Counted from the stretch's first letter, positions 43,960 to 57,608 are shown. The stretch: DNA of 64,000 nt from Vicinamibacteria bacterium (GCA_035570235.1 DATMML010000015.1:1-64000); one strand, 5' to 3'. Notes: generated from the letters alone by a model not told the origin. Made by a program: numbers and translations.

Positions 43960-44906
43960 GCGGGGTCGCCGAGGGCGGCCATCCGGACCGCGTGGGCCTC
44001 GCGGGGGGGGCGAAGGAGGCGAAACGCCCGCAGAGCCGTGAACCAAACGACTCCGAGCAGGGCCGCCCCCACGGCCACGTGGGCGGTGGTGGGCAGAACG
44101 GCCTTCCCCGAGAGCACGGTCGTCGCCCCCAGGCCGATCTGGGCGACCACGAGGGCGAAGGCCAGTGCGGCGGGGCGCTGGAAGCGAGGATCCGCCGAGC
44201 GCCAGCTCCGCCCGAGGAGCCACAAGACCGTGCCCAGCACCATCAGGGCGCCTAGGCGGTGGGCGAAGTGCACCGCCACTCCGGGCCGATCGAACGCGGG
44301 CCAGAGGCGGCCGAAGGCGAGCGGGAAGTCGGGGATGGCGAGGCCGGCGCCCGTGTGGCGGAGGACCGCGCCCAGGATGAGCTGGCCGTAAGCCACAACC
44401 GCGGCAACCAGCGCGGCCCCCCGCAGGCCGACCTCGTCGGTCGTAACCCCCGCGGTGCGCCATTCGCGCGAGGTGGAGTAGGCGAGGGCGACGATGAGGC
44501 AGAAGAACGTCTGGGCCAGGCAGGCGTGCAGCACGGAGATGGCGGGGGGGAGGAGGTAGAGGACGGTCAGGCCCCCGAGCAACCCCTGGGCGGCGACCGC
44601 GGCCAAGGCGCCCCAGGCCAGCCCGCGAACCCCTCTCCGCCGCTCGTCCACCGTCGTCCAGACCGCGAGGACGAGGGTCAGGAGGCCGACCGTGGCCGCG
44701 GCCATGCGGTGCCCGTGCTCGTAGAAGACTCCCCCCACCATGGGAGGCATCAGCATCCCGTAAGAGAGCGGCCAGTCGGGGACAGCAAGGCCGGAGCCGG
44801 TGCTGGTCACGAGACCGCCGATGAAGATCAGGGCCAGGGTGGCGGCCAGGGTGAGCAGACACCACCGGTGGCGCCACGGATTGACCGCGACCGGTTGCAT
44901 GCTCAA
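43956..44906 (-). CDS. ctaA: Heme A synthase
   Basis: About 316 residues, eight membrane helices of the COX15/CtaA family. His residues in each half (YEHGHRMAAA in the first half, HFAHRLGALM in the second) are the expected heme/catalytic ligands. Opening helix LALIFIGGLVTSTGSGLAVPDWPLS is a family hallmark. Start is TTG 44906 (GAGGAG 10 bases away) or ATG 44900. Converts heme O to heme A for the oxidase. Followed by ctaB with coupled translation. Confidence 0.94.
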   Translation of the reverse strand: MSMQPVAVNPWRHRWCLLTLAATLALIFIGGLVTSTGSGLAVPDWPLSYGMLMPPMVGGVFYEHGHRMAAATVGLLTLVLAVWTTVDERRRGVRGLAWGALAAVAAQGLLGGLTVLYLLPPAISVLHACLAQTFFCLIVALAYSTSREWRTAGVTTDEVGLRGAALVAAVVAYGQLILGAVLRHTGAGLAIPDFPLAFGRLWPAFDRPGVAVHFAHRLGALMVLGTVLWLLGRSWRSADPRFQRPAALAFALVVAQIGLGATTVLSGKAVLPTTAHVAVGAALLGVVWFTALRAFRLLRPPREAHAVRMAALGDPA

Positions 44907-44967
44907 GAGGGTCGGACTCCTCGAGTCAGGGCTCCCCGGGAGCGGCAGCCCCGTTGGCCCTGGGGAC

Positions 44968-45756
44968 TCAGCCTTTGAACGAGAAGTTCAGCTTGGCCGC
45001 CTCGCCGTCCTTCACCGTGAGCTTCAGATCTTGGGTCTTCAGCTTGCCGTGGTAGGCCTCGACTTCGTACTCCCCCGCGGGAAGGCCCTTGATCTCGAAC
45101 GTGCCGTCCTCCTTGCTGACGGTGAAAAAGGGGTGGTCGAAGACAGAGATGAAGGCGCGCATCCAGGGGTGCACGTCGCAGCCCACGGGGATCATGATCT
45201 CCGGCTTCTCCATAGTCCTCTTGGATTCCATGCCCTGGTGGGGCTGTCCGATGTTGAACTCGGGGTTCACCTGCGGGCGGGGGTGGATGTTGTGGAGGGT
45301 ATCGTCGCTGTTCCGGATGACCAGGGGCTGGCCCACCATCTTCACCACCATGTGTGGCCAATAGTCGCAGCCTTTCTGATCGAGGAGGACGGGCTCGCTG
45401 GAAGAGGGGTAGGTGCCGTGGAGACCGCTCTTCACGTAGACGAGCACGTCCGCCAGGCCGCCGTCCTTCACCCGCAACTGCCACCTCTCCAGACCCTCCT
45501 TGTGCATGGCCGCGCACTTGGGATCCGCGTTCAGCTTCACCCTCTCCGCGGGGGGGACCGTCCCCTCGAACGCGACCTTGCCGGAGACGGAGGCCGTCCC
45601 CGTGCTTGCCCCGGAAGCGGCGGTGGAGGCCGCGGCTCCCGTCGTGGCCGCCGCGGGGGCGGAGGCTTCCGACTTGGGGGACTCACCGCCCCCGCAGGCG
45701 ACGCTGACCCCGAGGAGGCAGAGGGCCAAGAGGGCGAGGAAATTTCTCGTAATCAT
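44968..45756 (-). CDS. Cupredoxin-like lipoprotein near oxidase assembly genes
   Basis: 262 residues. Signal ends in a lipobox LLGVSVAC (Cys about 21), then a Ser/Ala-rich linker (30-55). A VSGKVAFEG beta-domain precedes a cupredoxin-type domain with candidate copper ligands: DTLHNIHP, GCDVHPWM. A carboxypeptidase-regulatory-like tail (EDGTFEIKGLPAGEYEVEAYHGKL) closes it. This class is often called methylamine-utilisation-like. ATG 45756 with GAGGAG. Placed as first gene before ctaA and ctaB, so copper storage or electron transfer for the oxidase is plausible. Confidence 0.75.
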   Translation of the reverse strand: MITRNFLALLALCLLGVSVACGGGESPKSEASAPAAATTGAAASTAASGASTGTASVSGKVAFEGTVPPAERVKLNADPKCAAMHKEGLERWQLRVKDGGLADVLVYVKSGLHGTYPSSSEPVLLDQKGCDYWPHMVVKMVGQPLVIRNSDDTLHNIHPRPQVNPEFNIGQPHQGMESKRTMEKPEIMIPVGCDVHPWMRAFISVFDHPFFTVSKEDGTFEIKGLPAGEYEVEAYHGKLKTQDLKLTVKDGEAAKLNFSFKG

Positions 45757-45813
45757 TGCGGGGCTCCTCAATTAGGAATGACTTCGGCTAGGGACATCGG
45801 CGACGCAGGCCTT

Positions 45814-45841
45814 AGTGTAGCCACGCCTCCCGCCTTGTCAA
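45814..45841 (-). promoter_or_regulatory. Strong promoter of the cupredoxin-ctaA-ctaB operon
   Basis: Minus strand TTGACA (45836-45841), a 16-base spacer and TACACT (45814-45819). The TGA within TTGACA is the stop codon of the upstream propeller gene (45838-45840). This is the best -35 in the window. Confidence 0.7.
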
Positions 45842-46962
45842 GGTTTGGAGGGAGACGGAGATGGAGAGGGAGCGGGGGATGGAGATGGAGAGGGAGGGGG
45901 ACCGCCGGGTTCCCCCGGCTCCGCGAGCTTCAAGGCCACGACGGACCGGTTGCGGAGGCCCAGATAGAGCCGCCCGTCCAGGAGAAGCGGAGGAGTGCGG
46001 ATCTGCGCGGTGGTCTTGAGGCCGCCGTGGCGGGCCCCCGTCTTCAGGTCGAAGCCCAGGATCTCGTTCTCGTGGCAGGCCACGAGCACGGCCGTCCCCA
46101 CCGGCATCGGGCTGCAAAGGGGCCGCGAAGGGAGGGGCGCGCGCCAAGCCAAGTTGCCGTTGCTGCGGTTGATGGCGTAGAGGACAGCGTCGAAGGCGGC
46201 GACCAGGACCAGGTTTCCCTGCAGCGCGGGCGCGCTCTGGACGTCCGCCCCCACCTTCCAGCGCCAGGCAAGCCGGCCTTTCTCCAGGCTCAGGGCCACG
46301 ACTCGGCGGTCAGTGGTGCCGAGGAAGATCCGGTGGTCCCCGGCCACCCGGGGGGGGGCCAGCAGGGTGGAGGCGGTGCGAAACGTCCAGAGGGAGACCC
46401 CGGTCGCGCGGTCGCGGCAGCGCAGGGTACCGTCCTGCTCTCCCACCAGCAAGCGCGCCCCAAAGACCTCGGGGAGGGAGCTCGCGGCCGTTCCTCCTCC
46501 CACCGACCACAAGACGGCACCCGTCTGGGCGTCGAGCGCGGCCAGCCCGTTGCCCGCCACCAGTATCCGGTCCCCATCCACGACCGGAGCCAGCCCGCCC
46601 GAGACCGCGGAGTTCGCGCGCCAGAGGACGGAGCCCGACTCCGGGTGGAGGCGCAACACGGTGCCGTCGGCCTGACGTAGCACGAGAGCGGTCGGCCCGC
46701 CGGCCACAAGCCCGGCCAGCCCGCTAACCTTCCAGGCCGGAGCCCCTGTGTCGCGGTCGAGAGCGAGCACCGTGCCGTCGCGGGTGGTGACGAAGATCCG
46801 CTTCTCGTCTGCGGCCAACGGTCCCTCCACGAGGTCCTCCAGGGCCGCGGTCCAAAGGGTGGTCATGGGAAAAAGGGCGGGGGAGGGGGGAGGCTTGAGG
46901 CGGCCGCCGCAGGCCACGAGCGAGGGGAGGAGGAGCAGGGAGGCGAGCCCGCGGACTCTCAA
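45838..46962 (-). CDS. PQQ-type beta-propeller lipoprotein, BamB-like
   Basis: 374 residues. Short signal with lipobox LPSLVAC (Cys about 16), then PQQ/WD-type propeller blades with repeating D-x-TG-x2-[56 protein letters not shown], and [10 protein letters not shown]. No pyrroloquinoline enzyme ligands. A low-complexity PSPSPS tail closes the chain. TTG 46962, 9 bases after a TATAGT -10, is the best start. BamB-like proteins help outer-membrane protein insertion; however no other Bam genes are here, so function is open. Confidence 0.82.
   Translation of the reverse strand: MRVRGLASLLLLPSLVACGGRLKPPPSPALFPMTTLWTAALEDLVEGPLAADEKRIFVTTRDGTVLALDRDTGAPAWKVSGLAGLVAGGPTALVLRQADGTVLRLHPESGSVLWRANSAVSGGLAPVVDGDRILVAGNGLAALDAQTGAVLWSVGGGTAASSLPEVFGARLLVGEQDGTLRCRDRATGVSLWTFRTASTLLAPPRVAGDHRIFLGTTDRRVVALSLEKGRLAWRWKVGADVQSAPALQGNLVLVAAFDAVLYAINRSNGNLAWRAPLPSRPLCSPMPVGTAVLVACHENEILGFDLKTGARHGGLKTTAQIRTPPLLLDGRLYLGLRNRSVVALKLAEPGEPGGPPPSPSPSPAPSPSPSPSKP
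45857..45896 (-). repeat. Direct repeat encoding a Pro-Ser tail
   Basis: The 16-mer GGAGATGGAGAGGGAG occurs at 45857-45872 and again at 45881-45896 (24-base period). On the minus strand it encodes the alternating Pro-Ser tail of the propeller lipoprotein, a simple-sequence expansion likely to vary between strains. Confidence 0.7.
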
Positions 46963-46971
46963 AGCGTCCGC

Positions 46972-46977
46972 ACTATA
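46972..46977 (-). promoter_or_regulatory. TATAGT -10 of the propeller gene
   Basis: Minus strand TATAGT, 9 bases before the TTG start, predicting a leader of only a few bases. Confidence 0.4.
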
Positions 46978-47019
46978 CCACCCAGCCGTGCGCGGACCCG
47001 ATCCGCGCCGCGGGGAAGG

Positions 47020-47025
47020 TATAAT
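47020..47025 (+). promoter_or_regulatory. Perfect TATAAT -10 of guaA
   Basis: TATAAT 30 bases before ATG 47056. The spacer/-35 region is GC-rich without a match. It faces the propeller gene's -10 about 45 bases away. Confidence 0.5.
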
Positions 47026-47055
47026 CCCCGTTTCCTGGGGGGCCGCGCTTCGTTC

Positions 47056-48585
47056 ATGGAACGAGACACCATCGCCATCCTCGATTTCGGCTCGCAATAC
47101 ACGCAACTCATCGCACGCCGCTTTCGCGAGCTGCAGGTCTATTCCGAGATCCTGCCCCCCAACATCCGCGCGTCTCGGCTCCGGGCACGGCCTCTGCGCG
47201 GAATCGTGCTCTCGGGGGGCCCGGACAGCGTCTATGCCCGAACCGCGCCCCGCTGCGATAAGGCCATCTTCGACCTGGGCGTGCCCGTGCTCGGGATCTG
47301 CTACGGCATGCAGCTCATGGCCCATACGCTCGGCGGCGACGTGCGGCGGGCGGGGGGGAGCGAGTACGGCCACGCCCTCTTCGAGCCCCGGGGCGACGGG
47401 CCCCTGCTGCGGGGGCTGAGGTCGCCGACCCGGGTCTGGATGAGCCATGGGGATTCCATCCTGCAGGCTCCCCCGGGCTTTCGGGTCATGGGGTCGAGCG
47501 GGGCCAACCCGGTGGCGGCCATGGAGGCTCCGGAGCGGCGCCTTTTCGGCATCCTCTTTCATCCCGAGGTCGTCCACACCGAGGAGGGAATGACCGTTCT
47601 CACCAACTTCCTCGACATCTGTGGCTGCGACCGGCACTGGAACGCGGCCTCCTTCATCGAGGATGCGGTGTCCAGGATCCGGGCCACGGTCGGTGAGGGG
47701 CGGGTGATATGCGCGCTCTCCGGGGGCGTGGACTCCGCGGTGACCGCCCTCCTCGTGCACCGCGCGGTGGGGGACCGGCTCACTTCCGTCTTCGTGGACA
47801 ACGGCCTTCTCCGCCTCGACGAGGCGGCCCAGGTTCGGCAGCGCTTCGCCCAGAGGTTGAAGCTGAAGGTGGTCTTCGTGGACGCGGCCCGCCGGTTCCT
47901 GGCCCGGCTCAAGGGAGTCGCGGATCCCGAACAGAAGCGCAAGATCATCGGCCGGGAATTCATCGAGGTCTTCAAGGCCGCCAAGGCGGGCAAGGCCGAC
48001 TTTCTGGCCCAGGGCACCCTCTACCCGGACGTGATCGAGTCCACGTCCGTGCGCGGCCCCTCGGTCGTCATCAAGAGCCACCACAACGTGGGGGGCCTTC
48101 CCAAGGGGCTGAAGTTCAAGCTGGTGGAGCCGTTGCGGGAGCTTTTCAAGGACGAGGTGCGGGCGGTGGGCCTGCGCCTGGGGCTGGACGAGGAGTTCGT
48201 CTATCGGCAGCCGTTTCCCGGCCCTGGCTTGGCCGTGCGCTGCCTGGGCCCGGTCAGTCGGAAGCGGCTCGACCTGCTGCGGGCTGCGGACGCCGTGCTC
48301 GTGCAGGAAATCAAGGCCGCCGGCCTTTACCGCTCCCTCTGGCAGTCGTTCGCGGTCCTCTTGCCCGTGCGCTCGGTGGGGGTGATGGGAGACGACCGCA
48401 CCTACCAGTTCACCGCCGCCATCCGGGCGGTGGACTCCAAAGATGGCATGACCGCGGACTGGGCCCGCCTGCCCCACGACCTCTTGGCCCGGATTTCGAG
48501 TCGGATCGTCAACGAGGTGCGGGGGATAAATCGCGTGGTCTATGACGTGAGCAGCAAGCCTCCTTCCACGATCGAATGGGAATGA
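47056..48585 (+). CDS. guaA: GMP synthase (glutamine-hydrolysing)
   Basis: 509 residues. Amidates XMP to GMP. Class I glutamine amidotransferase domain about 5-190 with nucleophile Cys in [11 protein letters not shown] and the His/Glu pair in [14 protein letters not shown]-pyrophosphatase domain with [16 protein letters not shown] (P-loop) about 222-240. C-terminal dimerisation domain with [14 protein letters not shown] and the end [21 protein letters not shown]. Full length. The ribosome site is weak. Confidence 0.97.
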   Translation: MERDTIAILDFGSQYTQLIARRFRELQVYSEILPPNIRASRLRARPLRGIVLSGGPDSVYARTAPRCDKAIFDLGVPVLGICYGMQLMAHTLGGDVRRAGGSEYGHALFEPRGDGPLLRGLRSPTRVWMSHGDSILQAPPGFRVMGSSGANPVAAMEAPERRLFGILFHPEVVHTEEGMTVLTNFLDICGCDRHWNAASFIEDAVSRIRATVGEGRVICALSGGVDSAVTALLVHRAVGDRLTSVFVDNGLLRLDEAAQVRQRFAQRLKLKVVFVDAARRFLARLKGVADPEQKRKIIGREFIEVFKAAKAGKADFLAQGTLYPDVIESTSVRGPSVVIKSHHNVGGLPKGLKFKLVEPLRELFKDEVRAVGLRLGLDEEFVYRQPFPGPGLAVRCLGPVSRKRLDLLRAADAVLVQEIKAAGLYRSLWQSFAVLLPVRSVGVMGDDRTYQFTAAIRAVDSKDGMTADWARLPHDLLARISSRIVNEVRGINRVVYDVSSKPPSTIEWE

Positions 48586-48600
48586 CGGACGGACGGACGG
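48584..48600 (+). repeat. GACG tetranucleotide repeat at the guaA stop
   Basis: GACGGACGGACGGACGG begins within the guaA stop codon (TGA) and continues into the 85-base gap. A four-unit simple repeat; may be slippage-prone. Confidence 0.6.
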
Positions 48601-48670
48601 GTGCGGGGAGGGCGTGTCGCTCGCGCCGGCCCCCAGCTCTTGATCTCTCGCCCCCCGCGCGGACATCGGC

Positions 48671-52161
<3,491 letters not shown>

Positions 52162-52162
<1 letters not shown>

Positions 52163-53127
52163 TGGCCAACGGCGACTTTGAAGCTCCCCTCCTGGATCTG
52201 CAGAAGCGGATCGACGCTCTGGCCGCGTTCCCCGGGGACGAAGCCAAGGAGAAGGAAGCCAAGCGCCTGCGCGCCGAGCTCGACGAGAAGCGCCGCGACG
52301 TCTTCGCCCGACTCACGCCCTGGCAGAAGACGCTGGTAGCCCGGCATCCGAACCGGCCCTACACCCTCGACTACGTCCAAGCCCTCTTCACGGAGTGGAC
52401 GGAGGTGCACGGGGACCGGAGATACGCGGATGACCCGGCCCTGGTTTGCGGCTTCGCGCTCTACAAGGATCGACCCGTGGCCGTGATCGGCCACCAGAAG
52501 GGTCGCGACACCAAGCAGAAGATTTATCGCAACTTCGGCATGCCCAAGCCGGAGGGCTACCGGAAGGCGCTCCGCGTGATGCGATTGGCGGAGAAGTTTT
52601 CGCGTCCCCTCATCAGCCTGGTGGACACCCCGGGGGCCTACCCGGGGGTGGACGCGGAGGAGCGGGGGCAGGCGGAGGCCATCGCCTTCAACCTGCGCGA
52701 AATGGCGGGCCTGCGGACACCCATCGTGGTCACCATCACCGGGGAAGGGGGCAGTGGGGGCGCCCTCGCCATCGCGGTGGGCGACCGCGTGAACATGCTT
52801 GAGCACGCCGTGTACTCGGTCATTTCCCCCGAAGGCTGCGCGTCCATCCTCTGGCGCGATGCGGGGCGGGCGGAAGAGGCGGCTACCGCAATGAAGATCA
52901 CGGCCGGGGACCTGAAGCAGCTCGGCCTCGTGGACCAGATCGTGCCCGAACCCCCGGGAGGCGCCCACGTGGCCCCCGAGATGCTCTTCAAGAACCTCGA
53001 CGCCGTGCTGTCGGCCCAGCTCGGGGAGCTCACCGCCTTGAGCCCCGAGGCCCTGCTGGAGGCCCGCTACCAGAAGTTCCGGAACATGGGCCGCGCGGGT
53101 CGGGAGTTCCTGGAGGCCCCGCCCTGA
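52162..53127 (+). CDS. accA: Acetyl-CoA carboxylase carboxyltransferase subunit alpha
   Basis: 321 residues. Transfers carboxyl from biotin to acetyl-CoA for fatty-acid synthesis, with AccD. Family blocks VHGDRRYADDPALVCG, RNFGMPKPEGYRKALRVM, TPGAYPGVDAEERGQAEAIA, GEGGSGGALAI and VISPEGCASILWRD are complete. ATG overlaps the dnaE stop as TGATG. No accD, accB or accC in the window, as is common for separated accA. Confidence 0.96.
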
Positions 53128-53222
53128 ACGTCCTCCGCCGGGTCCCCCGGGCCCGGACAATCGCGGCCCCCGGGGCCACCCCCGGGCGTGCCCGCCGCTA
53201 ACCCCCTAAACACCGCCGCCGG

Positions 53223-53228
53223 TAGAAT
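53223..53228 (+). promoter_or_regulatory. -10 element before the Lpt operon
   Basis: TAGAAT, six bases before a GTG (53235) and about 174 bases before the Lpt ATG. Spacing allows a leaderless reading frame. No -35 match. Confidence 0.35.
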
Positions 53229-53234
53229 GATCGA

Positions 53235-53405
53235 GTGGAGGCGCATAATTGCGGTCGTCATTCCGCCCGCGTCGTGCCCCTCGCGCCCGGAGCCACGGGC
53301 TCGGGCGACGAACGCCGACGAACACCTAAGAGAGCCCCCAGCCCCGGGGAGCCGCTGATCGCGCGCGGGTCGTCCCGCACGGCTTTCCCCTTCCCGCTTT
53401 CATGA
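53235..53405 (+). CDS. Candidate leaderless leader peptide before the Lpt fusion
   Basis: 56 codons from GTG. The stop TGA (53403-53405) overlaps the Lpt ATG (53402) as ATGA, the same coupling used by real gene pairs here. The protein (basic, Pro/Arg/Ser rich) is like nothing known, and third-codon GC is only about 73%, below neighbours. It may be a coupling leader or chance. Confidence 0.2.
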   Translation: MEAHNCGRHSARVVPLAPGATGSGDERRRTPKRAPSPGEPLIARGSSRTAFPFPLS

Positions 53406-55402
53406 CCCCCGACGCCACGCGTACGTTGCGGAGGGCTCTCCTGGGCCTCCTGGTGGTGGTGACGGCCGCGGTGGCCTGGAGCCTGCGCCGGCCGCCGCCA
53501 CCCCCTCCGGCGGCCGGTCCGACCGGCACCCAGTCCTCGGGGGCCAGCTTCGGGGGGCTCGTCTATCGGAGCTTCCAGGAAGGGAAGGAAAACTACGTCG
53601 TCCGCGCTCGGGCCAGTGCGGGTCAGGACCAAGAGGGAATGCATCTTCAAGGTGTCGAGGTGACTTTCCCCCGCATGGTCGACGGAAAGCCGGCCGACTC
53701 CACCGTCTCCTCCGAGGAGTGCCTCTACGATCCCGTCCGCCAGAAAGCGTTCTTCCACGGTCACGTGCGGGTGGTGACGGGGGAGGGGCTCGAACTGGAG
53801 ACGGAGTCCTTGAGCTACCGGGGCGATCAAGGACGGGCGGAGAGCAAGGAAGCCGTCCGGTTCAAGCGCAACACCCTCTCCGGAAGCTCCACCGGCCTCG
53901 TTTATCAAGCGGGGGAGGGCCGAATCGAACTCCTGGCCGACGCCGTCCTGCACATCGAGAACGGCGGCGACCGTCCCCCCACCGAGATCCGAAGCGCCTA
54001 CGCCTCCGCCATGCGTGACCAGTCCGCGGTGCGCTTCGACGGCGACGTGCAAGTCACCCAGGACGCGGACAGCCTCCGAGCCGACCACCTCACCCTCGAC
54101 CTGACCTCCGACCGCGAGGCTATCGACCACGCGCTGGCCCTCGACAACGTCGAGGCGCGGACGGGCGCCGCCTCCGCGCTGCCCGGGGTTCCCTCCACCG
54201 CGGGCCGGGGCCCGCGCATCCTGCGTTGCCGCCGCCTGGCCATTTGGTTCCGCGAGAACCGTCAGCCGCAGGAGGCGACCGCGGTTCGGAACGCGGAACT
54301 CGAGGCCTTCCCCGGCCCCGGCGAGCCCCCCGAGCACCGCCGCCTCCAGGCCCACGCCATCACCTTCCGCTTCGACGAGGAAGGGCGGCTCCAGCAGGTG
54401 GAGGCCGGGGTGGGCGTGCTCCTGAGCGCGGAGCCCATTCCCCCCGCCCAGGCCCTGCCCCGCACCGTACGCTGCGAAAGCCTCACGGCCATTATCGACC
54501 CTCTTCTCGGTGACCTGCGGACGGCCGACTTCGCGGGCTCCGTGGAGTTCACGCAGGGGAAGCGGCGGGCCACCAGCCAGACCGCGCGGTACGACCAGGC
54601 CCTGTCCACCCTCAACCTCAGCCTCCAGCCCCGCCTCGTGGACGAGGAGCAGGGGAGCGATCTCCGGGCCGACGGCATCGACCTCGGCACCCAGAACGGA
54701 AACCTGGCCGCGCGTGAAAACGTGCGCCACCTCTTCGCGGGCAAGCACGGTCCCCTGCGCTCGGGCGCCCTGGCCCGCGACACCCCGACCGTGATCATCG
54801 CGGACAAACTCGACTACGACGGGGCCTCCCACACCGCCCGCTACCAGGACAATGCCCTCCTCCGCTCCGGTCAGGACGAGACCCGCGCGCCCCTGATCAT
54901 CCTGGAGGAGCCGGTGGGCGCTCCGCGCCGCCTCCGCGCGCGGGGAGGGGTGGTCTCAGTCCTGAACCCGCACTCCTCCTCAACCCCGGGGAAGCCGCCC
55001 GCTCCCGTGGAGGTGCGGGGGCGGGAAATGGTCTATGAGGAAGCGAAGCAACGGATCGTCTACACCGGGGAGGTCGCCATCCGCCAGGGGGACATCCGGT
55101 CGAAGAGCCCCGAGGCCACCGTGTTCCTGTCCCCGGACGGCTCGGCCGTTAAGACGGTGGTGGCGGGGGAGCCGGTGGAGGTGGTGCAGGGGGAGCGCAA
55201 GGGTGTGGGGGCGCGTGGCACCTACACCCCGGACACCGAGACCTTCAATCTGGTCGGAGAGAAGGTGACCGTCAACGACCCCACCCAGCAGGTGGAGGGC
55301 CGATCTTTGACCTTCCATGTGGGCGACGATAGGATCCTCGTCGATGGCCGGGAGGAGGTCCGCACCGAGTCCATCTTCAAACGGGCTCCCCCGAAGAAAT
55401 GA
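53402..55402 (+). CDS. Fused LptC/LptA-type lipopolysaccharide transport protein
   Basis: 666 residues. One N-terminal membrane helix (about 9-28), a Pro-rich linker, then an LptC-like beta-jellyroll (about 50-190). Further jellyroll repeats run to the C-terminus with OstA/LptA-like strands: [88 protein letters not shown] and a final [15 protein letters not shown]. Normally LptC (about 190 residues) and LptA (about 180) are separate. The gene starts the operon with lptB and rpoN. Either a built-in periplasmic bridge or an LptC with extra repeats. Confidence 0.82.
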   Translation: MTPDATRTLRRALLGLLVVVTAAVAWSLRRPPPPPPAAGPTGTQSSGASFGGLVYRSFQEGKENYVVRARASAGQDQEGMHLQGVEVTFPRMVDGKPADSTVSSEECLYDPVRQKAFFHGHVRVVTGEGLELETESLSYRGDQGRAESKEAVRFKRNTLSGSSTGLVYQAGEGRIELLADAVLHIENGGDRPPTEIRSAYASAMRDQSAVRFDGDVQVTQDADSLRADHLTLDLTSDREAIDHALALDNVEARTGAASALPGVPSTAGRGPRILRCRRLAIWFRENRQPQEATAVRNAELEAFPGPGEPPEHRRLQAHAITFRFDEEGRLQQVEAGVGVLLSAEPIPPAQALPRTVRCESLTAIIDPLLGDLRTADFAGSVEFTQGKRRATSQTARYDQALSTLNLSLQPRLVDEEQGSDLRADGIDLGTQNGNLAARENVRHLFAGKHGPLRSGALARDTPTVIIADKLDYDGASHTARYQDNALLRSGQDETRAPLIILEEPVGAPRRLRARGGVVSVLNPHSSSTPGKPPAPVEVRGREMVYEEAKQRIVYTGEVAIRQGDIRSKSPEATVFLSPDGSAVKTVVAGEPVEVVQGERKGVGARGTYTPDTETFNLVGEKVTVNDPTQQVEGRSLTFHVGDDRILVDGREEVRTESIFKRAPPKK

Positions 55403-55403
55403 G

Positions 55404-56147
55404 ATGACGATCCTCCGAGCCGCCGCTCTGACCAAGTCCTACGGCCGGCGCGTCGTGGTGGGAGAGGTGAACCTCGACATCCAGAACGGGGAGGTGGTGG
55501 GCCTTCTGGGCCCGAACGGAGCGGGTAAGACCACCACCTTCTACATGGTCGTGGGCCTGACCCGGCCCGACCGCGGCCAGGTCTTCCTGGGCGACGAGGA
55601 CATCACCGCCCTTCCCATGTACCTGCGCGCGAGGGCGGGAATCGGCTATCTGCCCCAGGAGGCCAGCGTCTTCCGCCGGCTGACCACGGAGGAGAACGTG
55701 CTCGCCATCCTGGAGATGCTGGGCCTGCCCGCTTCCCAGCGCCGGCCGCGCGCGCGGAGCCTGCTCGAGGAGCTGGGCATCCTGGCCAAGGCCCGTCAGC
55801 CCGCCTACACCCTCTCCGGGGGGGAGCGCCGGCGGCTCGAGATCTGCCGCGCCCTGGCCACCTCCCCCTCTTTCATCCTCCTGGACGAGCCCTTTGCCGG
55901 CATAGACCCCATCGCGGTCATCGACATCCAGAAGATCATCGCCCACCTGAAGGATCGCGGGATCGGTGTCCTGATCACGGACCACAACGTCCGCGAGACC
56001 TTGAAAATCACGGACCGGGCCTATATTCTGAGGGACGGCAATGTATTCCGTTCCGGGACCCCTCGCGCGCTGGCCTCCGATCCGGAGGTACGCCGGGTTT
56101 ACCTCGGCGAGGCCTTCCATCTCGACGACCGTGGCCCCGAGGCCTGA
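55404..56147 (+). CDS. lptB: LPS export ABC transporter ATP-binding protein
   Basis: 247 residues. ATPase of the LptB2FG complex. Walker [12 protein letters not shown]-loop [12 protein letters not shown], signature [10 protein letters not shown], Walker [14 protein letters not shown], switch [10 protein letters not shown]. These blocks are LptB-specific ([10 protein letters not shown] and [10 protein letters not shown]). ATG one base after the previous stop. No lptF/lptG in the window. RpoN follows 33 bases later, as in many bacteria. Confidence 0.97.
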   Translation: MTILRAAALTKSYGRRVVVGEVNLDIQNGEVVGLLGPNGAGKTTTFYMVVGLTRPDRGQVFLGDEDITALPMYLRARAGIGYLPQEASVFRRLTTEENVLAILEMLGLPASQRRPRARSLLEELGILAKARQPAYTLSGGERRRLEICRALATSPSFILLDEPFAGIDPIAVIDIQKIIAHLKDRGIGVLITDHNVRETLKITDRAYILRDGNVFRSGTPRALASDPEVRRVYLGEAFHLDDRGPEA

Positions 56148-56180
56148 GGACAGCGGAGCGCGACGCTCCGGGGTCTGAGC

Positions 56181-57608
56181 TTGGCCATCCACCAGAAGTT
56201 GGGGCTCTCCGCCCGCCTCTCCCAGAGGCTCATCCTCACCCCCTCCCTCCAGCAGGCCATCAAGCTGCTCCCCCTGACCACCCTGGAGCTGGCGGAGGTC
56301 CTGGAGCAGGAGGTGATGGAGAATCCCCTGCTGGAGGAGGTGCCCGCCCAGGAGGTCGCCGCGGAGGAGGTGGCCCAGGAGGAAGCCAAGGAGGAGCAAG
56401 CCCGGACCGATCCCCTGAAGGACATCGAGATCGAGAAGTTCTTCGAGGATTACTTCGACGACGGGGCAGCGCGGCGCAGCCGGCCCTCCGAGGTGCCGGA
56501 GATGCCCCCCATCGAGAACACCCTCACCGAGTCCCCCGACCTCTACGACCACCTCCTTTGGCAACTCCACATGTCGCCGTCGGACGAGCTCACGGTCGAG
56601 ATCGCGGAAGCGATCATCCACAACCTGGACGAGGACGGGATGTTGCAGGCCTCCCTGGAGGAAATCGCGAACATGGGCCCCTACCCGCCGGAGGAGGTTC
56701 AGAAGGCCCTGGACGCGGTCCAGGCCCTGGACCCGCGGGGGGTCGCCGCCCGGGACCTCACGGAATGCCTCCGCCTCCAGCTTAAGTTCCTCGGGTTGGA
56801 GGGCTCTCCCGCCGACGTCATGGTCCGCGACTACCTGAAGCAGCTCCAGAGCCATCAGTACGCCGAGATCGGCCGCCAGATGGCGCTCACCCCCGAGGAG
56901 GTGTCCCAGCACCTGGAGATCATCCGTCGCGAGCTGGACCCCAAGCCGGGCAGCAAGTACTGCCCCGACCGCGCGACCTACATCCTGCCTGACGTGTTCG
57001 TGGTCAAGGAGGGCGACGACTACAAGATCGTGCTGAACGACGACGGGCTGCCCAAGCTGCGAATCAGCCCCACCTACCGGAGGATGCTGGACGAGAAGGA
57101 GGCGGGCTCGGAGGAGACGCGGAACTACGTGAAGGACAAGCTCCGCAGCGCGCTCTGGCTGCTCAAGAGCGTCGACCAGCGCCAGCGCACCATATACAAG
57201 GTCGCGGAGTCCATCGTGCGCCACCAGCGCGCCTTCCTGGACCACGGCGTCACGCAGCTGAAGCCGCTGGTCCTGCGCGATGTGGCCACCGACATCGGCA
57301 TGCACGAGTCCACCGTCTCCCGGGTGGTGGCCAACAAGTACATGCACACTCCGCGCGGGGTCTACGAGCTGCGCTTCTTCTTCCACAGCGGGATCACCTC
57401 CACCATGGGGGAAGCCATAAGCTCCGTGACCATCAAGGACCGAATTCGCAAGATGATCGACAACGAGGACACCGCCCATCCCCTTTCCGACTCCCGCATT
57501 GCCGAAGTGCTGGAGGCGGACGGCCTGCCGCTGGCCCGGCGGACGGTGGCCAAGTACCGGGAGGAGTTGCGCATCCCCCCCTCCAACCTGCGCAAGGCGG
57601 TCCACTGA
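56181..57608 (+). CDS. rpoN: RNA polymerase sigma-54 factor
   Basis: 475 residues. Region I (activator-interacting, about 1-50, LSQRLILTPSLQQAIKLLPL) is Gln/Leu rich; acidic region II; core-binding domain; C-terminal HTH and the RpoN box ARRTVAKYRE near residue 455. Region III contains SRVVANKYM, a DNA-contact block. TTG start. Works with the NtrC-type activator at 10216, and with other activators outside. Placed between lptB and hpf as in Proteobacteria. Confidence 0.97.
   Translation: MAIHQKLGLSARLSQRLILTPSLQQAIKLLPLTTLELAEVLEQEVMENPLLEEVPAQEVAAEEVAQEEAKEEQARTDPLKDIEIEKFFEDYFDDGAARRSRPSEVPEMPPIENTLTESPDLYDHLLWQLHMSPSDELTVEIAEAIIHNLDEDGMLQASLEEIANMGPYPPEEVQKALDAVQALDPRGVAARDLTECLRLQLKFLGLEGSPADVMVRDYLKQLQSHQYAEIGRQMALTPEEVSQHLEIIRRELDPKPGSKYCPDRATYILPDVFVVKEGDDYKIVLNDDGLPKLRISPTYRRMLDEKEAGSEETRNYVKDKLRSALWLLKSVDQRQRTIYKVAESIVRHQRAFLDHGVTQLKPLVLRDVATDIGMHESTVSRVVANKYMHTPRGVYELRFFFHSGITSTMGEAISSVTIKDRIRKMIDNEDTAHPLSDSRIAEVLEADGLPLARRTVAKYREELRIPPSNLRKAVH

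Noticed and set aside
53128-53222. GC inverted repeats after accA (GGCCCCCGGGGCC) as a terminator
   Set aside because: The loop is too small for a stable hairpin and there is no T-tract.
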